From Gyrodactylus bullatarudis (taxonomy: Eukaryota > Platyhelminthes > Monogenea > Gyrodactylidea > Gyrodactylidae): a stretch of 64,000 bases of DNA. Made by a program: the position numbers and the translations under genes. Shown in pieces: positions 33,393 through 45,074 of the stretch. The stretch lies in NCBI GenBank assembly GCA_012064415.1, contig SSNU01000247.1:545202-609201 (forward strand), read 5' to 3'. Below the pieces are notes generated by a model that was not told where the DNA came from, searched no databases, and saw only the letters and a list, made by a program, of their open reading frames with translations. The stretch's first letter is position 1; every line of letters begins with the position of its first letter.

Positions 33393-35468
33393 ATGATAGT
33401 GATAGGATTTTCCATAGGACTTACAGTATTAACAATATTATTAATAAATTATTTATTTCCATTTTGGATATTCAAAAAGGTACATTGCTATTTAAATATA
33501 TAAAATTTAGATTGATAAAAAAACGAAAAACCATGCAGGTGAAATAGTGGCAAGAATACTAAAGGTATTAATTAACTTTTACTTTAGGCAAATTCAGTTG
33601 AATTTCTTTTCACTCTAGTTGGAGGTCACGTATCTCCGGTTTTGACTGCCTCCGAAAAACTCGGAATTAGAGTAATAGATGTAAGAAATGAAGCAACTGC
33701 AGTATTTGCAGCTGACTCTGTTGCCCGAATGAAGGGCTCTATTGGAGTTGCAGTAGTTACTGCCGGTCCTGGGCTTACTAATACTATAACTGCTTTGAAA
33801 AATGCTCAAATGGCTGAGAGCTCAGTTTTGGTAATATCTGGTGCGGCACCAGGTCTTACCAAAGGTAGAGGTGCACTCCAAGATATTGATCAACGCTCCT
33901 TAGTTCAATCTGTTTGTAAATATTTTGGATCTGCTACGACTATACGAGATATTCCAGTGATAATGGAAAAAGCTATTAGTACAGCGATATCTGGAAATCC
34001 GGGACCTGTGTTTATCGAAATTCCTATTGACTTACTTTACCCATTTGAGAATGTTTCTGAACAACTAAAATTGCCAAAGAATCCAAAGGGATGTATTTCA
34101 AGAATTGTCAAATTGTAAATAGATTTAATAATTAATTAAAAAAAATAGTTACATGGAAAGCTATTTACATTACGTATTTGCAGGAGCATTCGATTGTTTA
34201 GCCAAAGAATTCAAGCCAATTAAAAAATATTTTCCAACTCCTTCCAATCGACAAATAACGACATCACATACTCTCGTGATGGAATCAAAGAGACCTTTGC
34301 TTGTTTTAGGCAGTCAGGCGATTCATAGACCAGAGGTTTTAGAAGAGACAATAGCAAGTGTTAAGGTAATTTTATGTGTAAATAACTTGAAATTAAGAAA
34401 TTAGGCATTCCTGTATTCACTTCTGGTATGTCAAGAGGCATTTTGGGCAAACAAGATCCTTTATTATTTCGACATTCTCGAAAGACTGCTCTAAAAGAGG
34501 CCGATCTAATAATTCTTGCTGGTGTTGTATGTGATTTTCGTTTGGATTATGGTAGAGCATTAAATTCGAAAGCCAAAATTATTGCAGTAAATAGATCCAA
34601 GGAGAATTTAAAATTGAACAAAGGCACGTTCTGGAATGCTTATGCATCAATTCAAAGTGATGTCAGTGAATTCCTAATTGAATTGGCTAAAAGAGATTTT
34701 GAGCAAAAGAAAGACTATAAGAGCTGGCTTCAAAATCTTAGAAAACACGAGGATGACAGGAATGTGGAAATAAGGTGAGTAAAACTAGCAAATTTCTTTT
34801 AAAACTTTGATTTATAAATTTTAAATCCTCTTTTTTCAAGGAACATGGCAAATCATCCGACTAACGTACATAATAATCCAATGAAAATATTGCTAGACAT
34901 TGATGAAAAGGGCATCGAAGAAGATGACATTATTGTTGTAGATGGAGGGGATTTTGTTGGTACAGCTTCATACATCTTAAGGCCTCGTTCTCCATTGTCA
35001 TGGTTAGATCCAGGTTCATACGGAACTTTGGGAGTCGGAGCTGGATTTGCTCTAGGTGCGAAACTCTGCAGACCCAAGGCAAATATTTGGCTGATTTATG
35101 GCGATGGCTCATGTGCTTATAGTATAGCTGAATGGGACACAATGAAACGCCATGGAATCCCTGCCATAGGCGTTATTGGTAATGATGCCTGTTGGTCTCA
35201 AATTGCTAGAGATCAAGTGAAAATTCTAGGCTCAAATGTTGCCTGTCAATTGGCCTACACGCCATATCATAAGATTGGAGCATACTATGCAAGTGTGATA
35301 GAGAATAAAGACGAAATCAAGGGAGCCTTCCTTTTGTCAAAGGAGAATCTTGAAAGTCTTCCAGAGATTCTGAAGGAATGCAAAAGTCTTTCAAGAAAGA
35401 ATATACCATCAATAATCAATTGTCTCATTGGAAAGACAGATTTTAGAGAGGGAAGTATTTCCTGTTAG
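33393..35468 (+). CDS. ILVBL: ILVBL / 2-hydroxyacyl-CoA lyase 2 homologue
   Basis: Thiamine-diphosphate enzyme, ER-bound in mammals, that cleaves 2-hydroxyacyl-CoA in fatty-acid alpha-oxidation. Exons: 33393-33479, 33511-33564, 33588-34114, 34149-34365, 34398-34774, 34841-35468; introns 31, 23, 34, 32 and 66 nt; 629 residues against 632 in human ILVBL. The N-terminal hydrophobic anchor is followed by GEIVARIL and FTLVGGH. The conserved Glu-containing motif [11 protein letters not shown] and VTAGPGLTN build the active site. [13 protein letters not shown] and GDGSCAY with GNDACW form the cofactor-metal site. The C-terminus GKTDFREGS matches ILVBL specifically, so this is not acetolactate synthase or HACL1. 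Exon 2 is 54 nt and needed for frame and alignment. Confidence 0.94.
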
Positions 35469-36673
35469 AAAAACCAGAATAACAATTGTCAGAAAATATC
35501 TTGTCAAGGAATTACAACAAGCTGACTGAAATAATTTTTAGTTTTTGATTAAAAAGTGGTCATTGATTTATTGATTTTTTTTTCGATATTTTTGAACTAT
35601 TAGAGATTAAGGGTCAATTCATCTAGACTGGTCTTTAGAGTTTGATCAGAAAGGAAAATATGCAATTAGTTGAAAGAATAATTTAAAAAATAATGTGAAA
35701 CTATTCCAAAATTATTTTGGATAGCATCCTAGTAAATGATAATCTGGATGATAACATTGCCGAATCTTATTGAATTGAGAATTATATACAGTGGAGTCAT
35801 ATAGAATAGTAGTGGAAGAACAATCGAGTAGATTTTGCTGGACCTCTTCAGACTATAGCCCATGTGAAAATTAATCATATTTTTCATTTGAATTCATTCA
35901 TTGATAGTTTGCTCAAGAAAAGTTGCAACATCAAAATGAACCAATGGAAAGCCTCGAGAAAACAATATAGTAATAGTATTTATATTATAAGTAGGGTGGA
36001 GACAGAAGAGACCCAGCAAAATTTAACATTTATCACTTCAATATTATACACCCATTATTCTCTAACCTTGCAAAAGAGTTTCTCACCACAAATGATGATT
36101 ATATTTGCGAGTATAATACATGTATCAGATGCATTGATCCTTGAGTTTTTATAATGAATTCAAAAAAATTGGATTCAGGTAGTTGAATACAGTCATAATT
36201 ATTATTTCTGTAAATAGAGCTAATCAATAAAATACAATACTATCAATATTAGACATTATATTATAATCATGAGATACATCGATTCAACGCGTCTCGCCCG
36301 AAAATTTATATAGAAATTCCTTCACTCTCAAAAAATTATTATAACCACTTTTCATAGATAAACGATAGTATGAATTTATTTCTTAAAAATACTGAAAAAC
36401 AGGTAAGTCATGAAATTAGGATAACTCACGCGACACCAAGAGACTTCATTGTCCTAGTCATTGTTTTTTTTGAAAGGGAACCACACACAACATTAGGGTG
36501 TTTAATCTAGATAGTTTAGTAGAGGAAAAAAGAAACAAAGATGAAAAATTCTAATTTGACAAAGTATAATTTATAATAAATAAATAAATAGTAATAATAA
36601 TTGTTAAAACTTATTTACAAATAATAAAAAATATGTAGATATTTTGGCAAGTCTCGAATGAATAATATTGCGA
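35469..36673. other. Intergenic with dispersed repeat copy
   Basis: Between convergent ends of the ILVBL-like gene and MGAT2-like gene b. Holds the 380-bp repeat at 35754-36133. The remainder is AT-rich and featureless. Confidence 0.5.
35754..36133. repeat. Dispersed 380-bp repeat, uninterrupted copy
   Basis: Near-identical to 37723-37843 joined to 38968-39226. This copy lacks the 1.1-kb insertion found in the other, so positions 35876-35884 (GAAAATTAA) are the natural empty target site. A frame of about 96 codons runs through it but has no recognised motif. Confidence 0.9.
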
Positions 36674-39600
36674 TTAGATGATGTTATTTCGAATGTTTGA
36701 TATGATTCGGTAATCTGTTGCATTCTTCAATATGCTATCACATAGTGCAATGTCACGGGGATCCTTGAAACCTCCGTTGTTACGATAAGAACCCTTTGGA
36801 AAAATGTTCTGATGGGATATTTTTACAGCATCTGGATATAGTTTATCTTTGAATTTGGACATTTTCACTTTGGCTGCTTCCGCTTCAAGTTTTGCATTAC
36901 AAATTTTATTCGAGAAATGAGTTCCACTATAAGGAGAAAAAGTTTTAAAACCTCTCAAGTGGAAAAGACATGCTTTCCTATGTAACTGTAAACGAGAAAA
37001 TAATTCCAAAGAATTTTATTCCATGATCAAAGAATCCATTTACTCCCTAACAAAATATGGAAAATGAATAATATGCTTAACTAACAGCAAAAATTTAGTC
37101 ATACAGAAGTTATCCGAAACCTCATCAAGAATATCTGAGTTAGATTCTAAACTCGAATTATAATTATAATTAATTAGTTTGTCATTTGAAATTCAACTTA
37201 ATGGAGATCTTCTCATCGCAATAAAGATCAAATTGATGAGGGTAAATATATTTAATCTATGATCACAAAGAAAAGAACTAAAATTATTGTGCAATAAATT
37301 TTTAAGAAAAATTCACAGACAAATTTCTTACCCTTATTTTACGAAATAAAATACATGATTACGTATTAATATAATTCAGCAGGTAGCTTCAAGATCTTTC
37401 AAGAGAGAAAGAAAGAAATCGATAGAAATTATGGAAATTCTATGTGTTTAATTGAAGAAGAACTATAGCTTTTGTTCAATTAAAGCAGAAGAATTTCTAC
37501 AGCAGTAAATTAAGAGAAAAAAAATTAGTAATAAAAAGTAAATAAATCAGAGAAAGAACCTCGAGAAATAAATTGGACAGAATGGCCAAAAGAATATTTT
37601 TCAGTGGGGTCTTTTCTAAAATAAATTTATCAATCTTGAATCGTGTAAGGGTGTATGTTTAGTATTGTTTAGATTGTTTAGTGAGTAAATAAAGCTAAAA
37701 ATAGAAGAATATTAGCAAAATTACATTGCCGAATCTTATTGAATTGAGAATTATATACAGTGGAATCATATAGTATAGTAGTGGAAGAACAATCGAGTAG
37801 ATTTTGCTGGACCTCTTCAGACTATAGCCCATGTGAAAATTAAGGGTTATTATCAAAAAGTAGACAAGTCTAGATTAATTTTATCAAAAAGTAGACATAC
37901 ATTTCCAAAATATAGGCGGTCTATTCGGATAATATATCAATAAATAGACAATCTGTCCCAACTTTATACAAATATAGACGAATTTATTAAATCATAGACA
38001 AGAAGTGTGAAAAATAACACATAATAGGCAAAAACTTATTAATTTATCAAATACTAGACTGTGATTGGATGTGTTAGTTTTGATGAAATACATAAAAGTC
38101 ATCTTACAATTCAGTAATATTATTTTTCTCCCATGTATTTTTTTGATAAATCAAAATCATATATCTCAAAAACCGATATCATTGAAGATCTAAATAAATT
38201 TTCTGAAAATGTTAGAAGAAATCATACACCTTCCCAGTCCAATTCAAGATATTATCAAGTCAAATGTGTTTCAGCTAGCTGCCCGTTTAACATTTGCTTT
38301 AACAGAAGAGCAGACGGTTTATTTCATAATACCACATTTANCTTACCAAGACTTTTCCATTCCCATTTAATTTTAGGGTTATTATCAAAAAGTAGAAAAG
38401 AATTCAATTTTTGCGACATTAATTTACTTGGAGAAACAGATCTAAGTAGTTTATCAGTCAATCGAAAGCGTGGAAGACCGAAGAAAAAGAGATTAAGGTC
38501 ACAGGCAGAAAAGGTTTTAAAATGTTAGATTTTTGAAAATAAAATTTTTATTTTGGATTTTTATGGTCTTATTTCATGTAAAAATATGAAAAACTAAAAA
38601 AACCCAAGAACTTTAATTATCAGATAAGAATGAAACCGATAAATTAAATTGAATATTAAACTTATTGAATTAATTAATAATTATATTTAATATTTTAATA
38701 GTCAGTATTAATGATTTAAAAAATCATAATATTAGTAACTCATAAATAATAAATCCTAAATTATGAATTGAATTCATACATCAGTTATTTTTCACACTTC
38801 TTGTCTATGATTTAATAAATTCGTCTATATTTGTATAAAGTTGGGACAGATTGTCTATTTATTGATATATTATCCGAATAGACCGCCTATATTTTGGAAA
38901 TGTATGTCTACTTTTTGATAAAATTAATCTAGACTTGTCTACTTTTTGATAATAACCCGAAAATTAATCATATTTTTCATTTGAATTCATTCATTGATAG
39001 TTTGCTCAAGAAAAGTTGCAACATCAAAATGAACCAATGGAAAGCCTCGAGAAAACAATATAGTAATAGTATTTATATTATAAGTAGGGTGGAGACAGAA
39101 GAGACCCAGCAAAATTTAACATTTATCACTTCAATATTATACACCCATTATTCTCTAACCTTGCAAAAGAGTTTCTCACCACAAATGATGATTATATTTG
39201 CGAGTATAATACATGTATCAGATGCAAAATTATTTAATAAACTAACACAGAGACTAGAGCATGCTTTTCATCATTTTAATTTTAATTTCATTGTTTATTA
39301 ATATACTAAAACTAGCATTTTAACCGCCCTAGTGATCACATGTCAGATAGTAGTATTTAATTAAAATTCTTGAATCTATTCAAATCTAAATCTCTTGATC
39401 AGAAAAGGGTGCCTTATTATCCTTGTCATCAATTACAAATATATGTTAATACTTTGCTTTAGTCAAAAATTAGACTATGATTGTAAATTATATACAATGA
39501 GGAGTGAATAAATTTACAGACCAGCTAGCTATAGCTAGAACAGTCTCCAAAAGATCAATAGCTACCAAACACATTAGTGGCATATGTGAGTTGTAATTCT

Positions 39601-42600
39601 AAAAATGAGTAAGACATAGATAAACAGATTAAAAGTGAAAATCAAAAAAAATAACCCTGTGATTCAAGTTTGAATGAGAAAAGAAATAAAACTTTTACAA
39701 TAGGTCCTTGAAATTTAGCACGGTTATTGACATAGTAGTTGTAATTCTTAAAGAAGCTCTCTAACTTTGATCAAGATGGCCTAGTCAGAAATCCAAGAGG
39801 CGACCTGGTAAGGAAGAGATGTAATATTTCAGAAATTAGAGTTTCTATACTCATCACAACATGGATCGGCGTGTGAAAAAAATGTTAGGATTTAGTATGA
39901 AAAATTATGCAATACTTTGTACATAATTTGTTTGTTTTACTAACAAAAGAAGTAGAGTGCAAAGTAAAAAGAAAGTATGAGGTTGAGAAAAAAAAGAGAA
40001 AAGCTGCTTCAGAAACTCATTGTTTATAAGTATTTTAGATTTCACCTACTCTTACTCTTCTTCTCAAGAGAATGAAATCAAATAGGTTATCATTAATTTT
40101 TCGATTCATTAACCGGGAATGCTTAAGAATTACGATGACGAATTTTGTAGGAAATAATAGCCAATAGGCTAGGGTAAAATTTTTTATATCATTTTCCTAT
40201 AGATTCTTCTAATACTATTATATGGTGGTGCATTAAAAAATAATGATACGTGGAATATTTGTACCTTTTTGGACTTACCAAGTGCCGATATGAATAACTC
40301 TGGGTGAATTGAATAGACTTAAAGATTTAACTGTTGGAATGCAAAATGTCAAGAGATGCGTTAAGCTCCAGTCCCAATTGTAATCATCGAAATGACAAAA
40401 GAACTCTGAGATGCATTCATCAATTTTGGACCATGTGGCTCGATTGAAGATAATGCCGATATTCATGGAAGATGATATCCACTTATCACTAAGGTAGAGC
40501 TGAAAAAGGTAAAAATTCAACGTTCATTATAATGAACTTTGATTGTAGTCAATAAGTAAGACCTTGAAAAAAGAAGAAAATTCTAATTTCCTCCCCACCA
40601 ATGACTGGGTCCAGTACATGAATTTTTTCTATTCCCTAATTAAATAATAAATAAGAATAATTATAACTATTTTTGCGGATTTTTTATCTCAGGAAAAATT
40701 TAATTAATCATTTCATCTACCTCAAAAGAGGTGAGATTATTTTTAAGAATACCATGACTGGTTCTGTAGTATGATTAAGATTTATTTTTCAACAAATCAA
40801 TGCTTATGAATCAATATTTTACACAAAAAGACACCTGTTTATAGCTAATAGAATCAGAAAGTTGATAGAAAATTAGTCAAGACATTAGATTTTATATGAT
40901 AATTAGGCCTTTAATATTGCATATATTGCATTTTTCTCTAATAGTTCCCCGTGACTAGAAATTCTCAAGATCGATATCAAAATGAAGCTATAAATGCATA
41001 TTTGCATAATCTTGAAATTATACTCGCATAAGATTGGATATACTATTTTATTATAAAATCTCATTTTCAACATCTCACCTGCTGGTGATAAATCAAATTG
41101 ATTATTGAAAAAGGATTTTTCTACATTGAATTTGATTGGCTGTGTGAGTTAATAAATGATCCCTATAATAAAAATTAGGGATATTATCAAAAACTACATA
41201 TAGGGGTAGTGAATTTATCAAAACCTACATGTATATTTACAAAATTTACATGGTCTATTCCGGTATATTATCACTTCCTACATGACTAGTTATCCCTTTT
41301 AAAATGGTGTGTTCCATTAATTACATAATCTACGTATAAATTTCATTATCTACATATCCTATGGTCTTAATTACAATTTGTAATTTACAAATACTACATA
41401 GATTTATCAAATTCTACATGTTGATTGGTTAATTTTTTCAAGGGCTAAATGTTAATTAGATGCATCCTTTTACCAGCCATTATTTGATACCTAATGAACT
41501 TTAGATACTCATCCAAAACTGAAATCAAAGATGAATTAGATGCTTATTCTATAAGCATTAAACGTCTATATAACCCTTCATGTCCCAAATTATTTTTTTG
41601 TCAAACAAATGAGAAAATTTGCAACCTTACCAAAATAATTACGCTGATTCTGAAACTGAATTCCTTTTTGTAGGCCAACTTATCATTTACGAGGTAATAG
41701 AGGTTAAAATTGGCATTTTTTGGCTCTAAAACCAGTTATCTTCCAAACTATAAGAGATATCGAGCAGGCGATTGCATATTTGGAATCTACGACTATTGTT
41801 TTATCATAAAAAGTTATTTTATCTCTTTCTAAGACCTCAGCGAATAGGTTTTCAAAAAAACTTTCTAAATATTTTTCAAATATTTGACAACATTTTCAAA
41901 AAATCACCCTTCTTCAAGTAGCTATAAACTGCATCAGTGAAAAGCTATCTTTATGAATTATACATATCTTTGTAGCTTAATAAATTTCCTTTCTAATGAG
42001 GGGTAAACAAAGTGTTTTAGGTATCTTTCAGTTATAATTATCGCTAGCGAAAGAGTTGTGTTCCACTGGTGGAACAATGGGACATGAAGGGTTAAAGTTA
42101 AAAACTCCACAGCGTAATGTGTACTGATCCCAAATGTTCGTTCAATATTCGCTTTAATAAACGAAGAGATGGATATTTCTATGCGAGTGCCCAACTACCG
42201 CATAATTGAGACGAAGTAAGAAAAATTCAAAAGCTTGTTTTAAGAAAAACTGTATGAAAAGAAAATTTATTTCAGATAGAATGAAGATAATCAAAGAAAA
42301 TGTACCTGATTTAAGACTGTATGAATTTGATGAAAAGCCAAGAAGGATTTGATATCAGTTATCAGATAGCTTATAGAAGTTTAAAAAATATCGAGGGTGA
42401 TTCTATAAATTCTGCATTGAACTCGTTTTTATAGACTTGAAAGTTTCTTCGGATGGAATGTTGCAAATAATCCTGGAACTCATGCAGATATTAAGATTGA
42501 AAAATTTATAATAATAGGATGCATCTAATTAACATTTAGCCCTTGAAAAAATTAACCAATCAACATGTAGAATTTGATAAATCTATGTAGTATTTGTAAA

Positions 42601-44828
42601 TTACAAATTGTAATTAAGACCATAGGATATGTAGATAATGAAATTTATACGTAGATTATGTAATTAATGGAACACACCATTTTAAAAGGGATAACTAGTC
42701 ATGTAGGAAGTGATAATATACCGGAATAGACCATGTAAATTTTGTAAATATACATGTAGGTTTTGATAAATTCACTACCCCTATATGTAGTTTTTGATAA
42801 TATCCCTAAAAATTAGTAAAAGTAGATTTAATTGGAATATAACCGACCTTTTTCCAAAGCCTCTTCCAGATTGAGATAGTCAAGTAGAAAAATCAAACAC
42901 GAAAAAACCTGAAATTAACCCCTTCGATCTAAATCAACAGTCTAAATCGCTGCATTTTAACGGGTTCGAAGGGGTTAGCCATCTGCTAAATCAATATTTT
43001 ATGAAAGTCGTCTTCTCTCTCCGAATAATTGCAATCAATTATCCCTTATTTCGATTTCACCAATATTGCCATTGATAGTATCCTTCGTACTTGATGCTAG
43101 AGAGCCTCATTAATTATTCTTTTCCCAAAACTTTAATATCGAAACGTCTGGAAGAGGCTTTGAAAGAAGGTAGGTTATATTCCAGTTAAATCTACTCTTA
43201 CTAATTTTTATTCAAGATTTAAGATTCCATCATGGAACAAAATTATTAATGATTCCGATACTTTAGTGTGAAAAACATTAAGAAATGTTCTCGACCAATC
43301 AGATTCTTGCATGTTATCGCATACCTGCCATTCAATTCTATCAATCAATCTGGTTGGTTTAAACAGCCCGAGCATAAAACAGCTCTTTATAGACCTGATG
43401 TGAATATGAATTTTTTATAGAAAATATTTCAGTATATCCTTAAATATGATCATTTATAATAGTGTGTTTTTCTCACCATGTTGTTGTAATTAGGATTGAG
43501 AGCGTATGATCCCATCGATATCATTTGGACTCTAAAGTTGAAAGGGAGGGTGATATAATTCGAGAATACAGGTTATGGGAATATCATCAGAATATATTAT
43601 TAGATAGAATTTTTAACGCATGAAAAATAAATCATACAAATTCTATACAACATTGAGTCTTATACAAATATAAATTTATTTTTTTTCAATTCCAAAAGGA
43701 ATTAGTAGTATTAATCCAAATAATAAAGTGCAAATTTATTACTTGAAAAGTAAACCTCGACTATAAAAATTAGGCATAATTACGCTCTGAAGGTAAATAA
43801 ATCTTTTTTTTATAGAAGCTTATTTATTCTATTGATTATAGAAATATACAACATAATACTTGGTAATAAATATATATAGAGTTAATCTTGAGTTTGGAAT
43901 GAAAAACGTTTTTAAAAATAAATCTAAACTGAAAAAAGTTTAACTAAAATTGAAGTACTTTATGATTATAGAGAGTAAAATTATCAGCTGCCATAGCCAC
44001 TAACATGTGAATCAACTTACGTATCCTTGACACCGGGAATTTTCTCAATGGTTGCCAAGAGATCCTCTGAGACAAGATAATCTTCCTCAAGTAGTAGAAA
44101 TGGTCCATTAAAATTTTGAATAAATTTTATTTCTGACAAGGCAAAACGAATTTTCCACAACCAATGTAATTTTATCTGACTTAAAGGGGGACTCCTGTAA
44201 TGGTCATATGTATCTTTCCAGTAGTAGTTCTTACATCCGCTAAACATGTACAAGTTAATGACAAACCTGAAAATGTTCTTATCGCTACAGTCGTTGGGAC
44301 TATGGCCAGGAAAATTGTCGGGATAAGCTTGAATACTGTAAGGGTATAATAATCGAATAGTCTGAGAAAATTTAATGGATTTAATCTCTTTTTCAATGGT
44401 TGGAGAGTAAAAGTCGCCAGAAAATACCAGTAATGCTTCAGATATTCTGTAAACGCTAGAGAGAGATTCTATGAGCTCTTTGAGAAAATCGATACGATCG
44501 TGAATCTTAAGGTGAAGACATGAGAAGCTCAACTTACTTGGATGATTATAATAAAAGAAATATTATTGAAGCTGGAACTCGGCTCAAAGATTTTGGCCAA
44601 TTCATTTACGCTGTACACAAGTTTTTGGCTGTATTCTGAGATAGATTCTGAATCTGATGTAACATTTTGAAATTCTTTAATGATTTTTAGATTAGTATTT
44701 TCGTTAGAAAGTTTATCAGTAGCCCATAAACTATTGTTAGAACCGATATGAGATAATATGAAGAGAGTACAAAATAAACATGCGACTATAATGAATGTTT
44801 TGTAAGCTTTTTGGAAGATATTTAACAC
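36674..44828 (-). CDS. MGAT2-type N-acetylglucosaminyltransferase, paralogue b
   Basis: Second GnT-II homologue. Minus-strand exons: 44828-44538, 44505-44267, 44239-44021, 43531-43477, 40499-40279, 36926-36674; 425 residues. Type II anchor FIIVACLFCTLFILSHIG. Family blocks: FIIIIQ spliced to IHDRIDFL, IRLLYPYSIQAYPDNFPG, CKNYYWKDTY, QIKLHWLWK, LLLEEDYL, MISMGS, FCHFDDYNWDWSL, VIHIGTCG, RNNGGFKDPRDIALC. Five of six exon junctions share phase with paralogue a; the 55-nt exon is the same size in both. Two introns have grown to 3.0 and 3.4 kb through transposon insertions, although all coding exons stay intact and in frame. The gene is divergent from STOML2. Confidence 0.88.
37844..38958 (+). mobile_element. 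MULE-like DNA transposon 1 (9-bp target duplication)
   Basis: Terminal inverted repeats of 175 bp (37844-38018, 38784-38958) beginning GGGTTATTATCAAAAAGTAG. Flanking GAAAATTAA at 37835-37843 and 38959-38967 is a perfect 9-bp duplication. Nine bases is the hallmark length of Mutator-like elements. The TIRs contain the subrepeat ATCAAAAAGTAGAC twice. Inside is a transposase-like fragment (38133-38528). An extra TIR tip lies at about 38374-38394, and an undetermined base at 38341 marks assembly doubt nearby. Confidence 0.85.
38133..38528 (+). pseudogene. Truncated MULE transposase fragment
   Basis: A 131-codon frame inside MULE-like element 1. The N-terminal part has YYQVKCVSASCPF and a later HSH, resembling the WRKY/FLYWCH-type zinc-binding start of MULE transposases. 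The C-terminal part KRGRPKKKR is an AT-hook-like basic motif. The catalytic DDE region is missing. One codon contains an undetermined base, and the middle of the frame runs through an internal copy of the TIR tip, so the present frame looks rearranged. Related to the fragment in the element at 41178. Confidence 0.65.
41178..42806 (+). mobile_element. MULE-like DNA transposon 2 (9-bp target duplication)
   Basis: TIRs of 290 bp (41178-41467, 42517-42806) starting GGGATATTATCAAAAACTAC, clearly related to the termini of element 1. TAAAAATTA at 41169-41177 and 42807-42815 is a perfect 9-bp duplication. The interior of about 1.05 kb keeps a short N-terminal transposase-like frame and otherwise decayed sequence. 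It sits in an intron of MGAT2-like b, and its right target copy is the first nine bases of a MITE arm. Confidence 0.85.
41494..41673 (+). pseudogene. N-terminal MULE transposase remnant
   Basis: A 59-residue frame at the start of the interior of MULE-like element 2. SKTEIKDELDAYSISIKR and NPSCPKLFFC align with SKTDIIEDLNKFSENVRR and SASCPFNICF of the frame in element 1. It then stops, and no intact continuation was found. Confidence 0.55.
42807..43210. mobile_element. MITE-like inverted-repeat element
   Basis: Arms of about 64 bp (42807-42870 and 43148-43210) share GTAGATTTAA, TGGAATATAACC and AAAGCCTCTTCCAGA. No coding capacity. The left end coincides with the target duplication of MULE-like element 2, so that element seems to have inserted into the edge of this MITE. 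Confidence 0.65.
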
Positions 44829-45074
44829 TAAAGATAAGATATTTTAATTACCCATGTATTGGTTGCAGAATCTTAGCACAGCCCTTTGGAGCATTGCATC
44901 ACTATGTGTTGGGAAGCAGTTTTATGAAAATACATTTTCAATTTCGTCTCTCCTAGTAAATTTAATAAGAACTAACAAAAGTCAAGTGCAATTTTATTGC
45001 AGAGGTTTGTTGCTAATAATTCACGATTTGAAAAGTTTCTAATTTTTTTCCAAAATTCTTTCTTATCCAAGCGA

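Larger units (their letters stand above)
37723..39226. repeat. Dispersed 380-bp repeat, copy split by insertion
   Basis: Second copy of the repeat at 35754-36133, in the same orientation, in the last intron of MGAT2-like b. It is interrupted by the MULE-like element 37844-38958 with a duplicated GAAAATTAA. Confidence 0.9.

Noticed and set aside
33480..33587. Simple start of the ILVBL-like gene at an internal ATG near 33642
   Set aside because: Upstream tiny exons give an anchor and GEIVARIL, matching the family and restoring full length.
34366..34397. Alternative splice sites placing the next exon at GCATTCC
   Set aside because: They break the frame or lose the conserved LGIP; the acceptor at AAG before AAATTAGGC keeps both.
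35864..36154. 96-residue frame, repeated at 38981-39301
   Set aside because: The repeat of the frame is explained by the dispersed DNA repeat; there is no known domain and the C-termini differ at the repeat boundary.
38133..38528. AT-hook-bearing frame as a host regulatory gene
   Set aside because: It lies entirely within a TIR element, has a zinc-binding start like MULE transposases and a peptide relative in a second such element.
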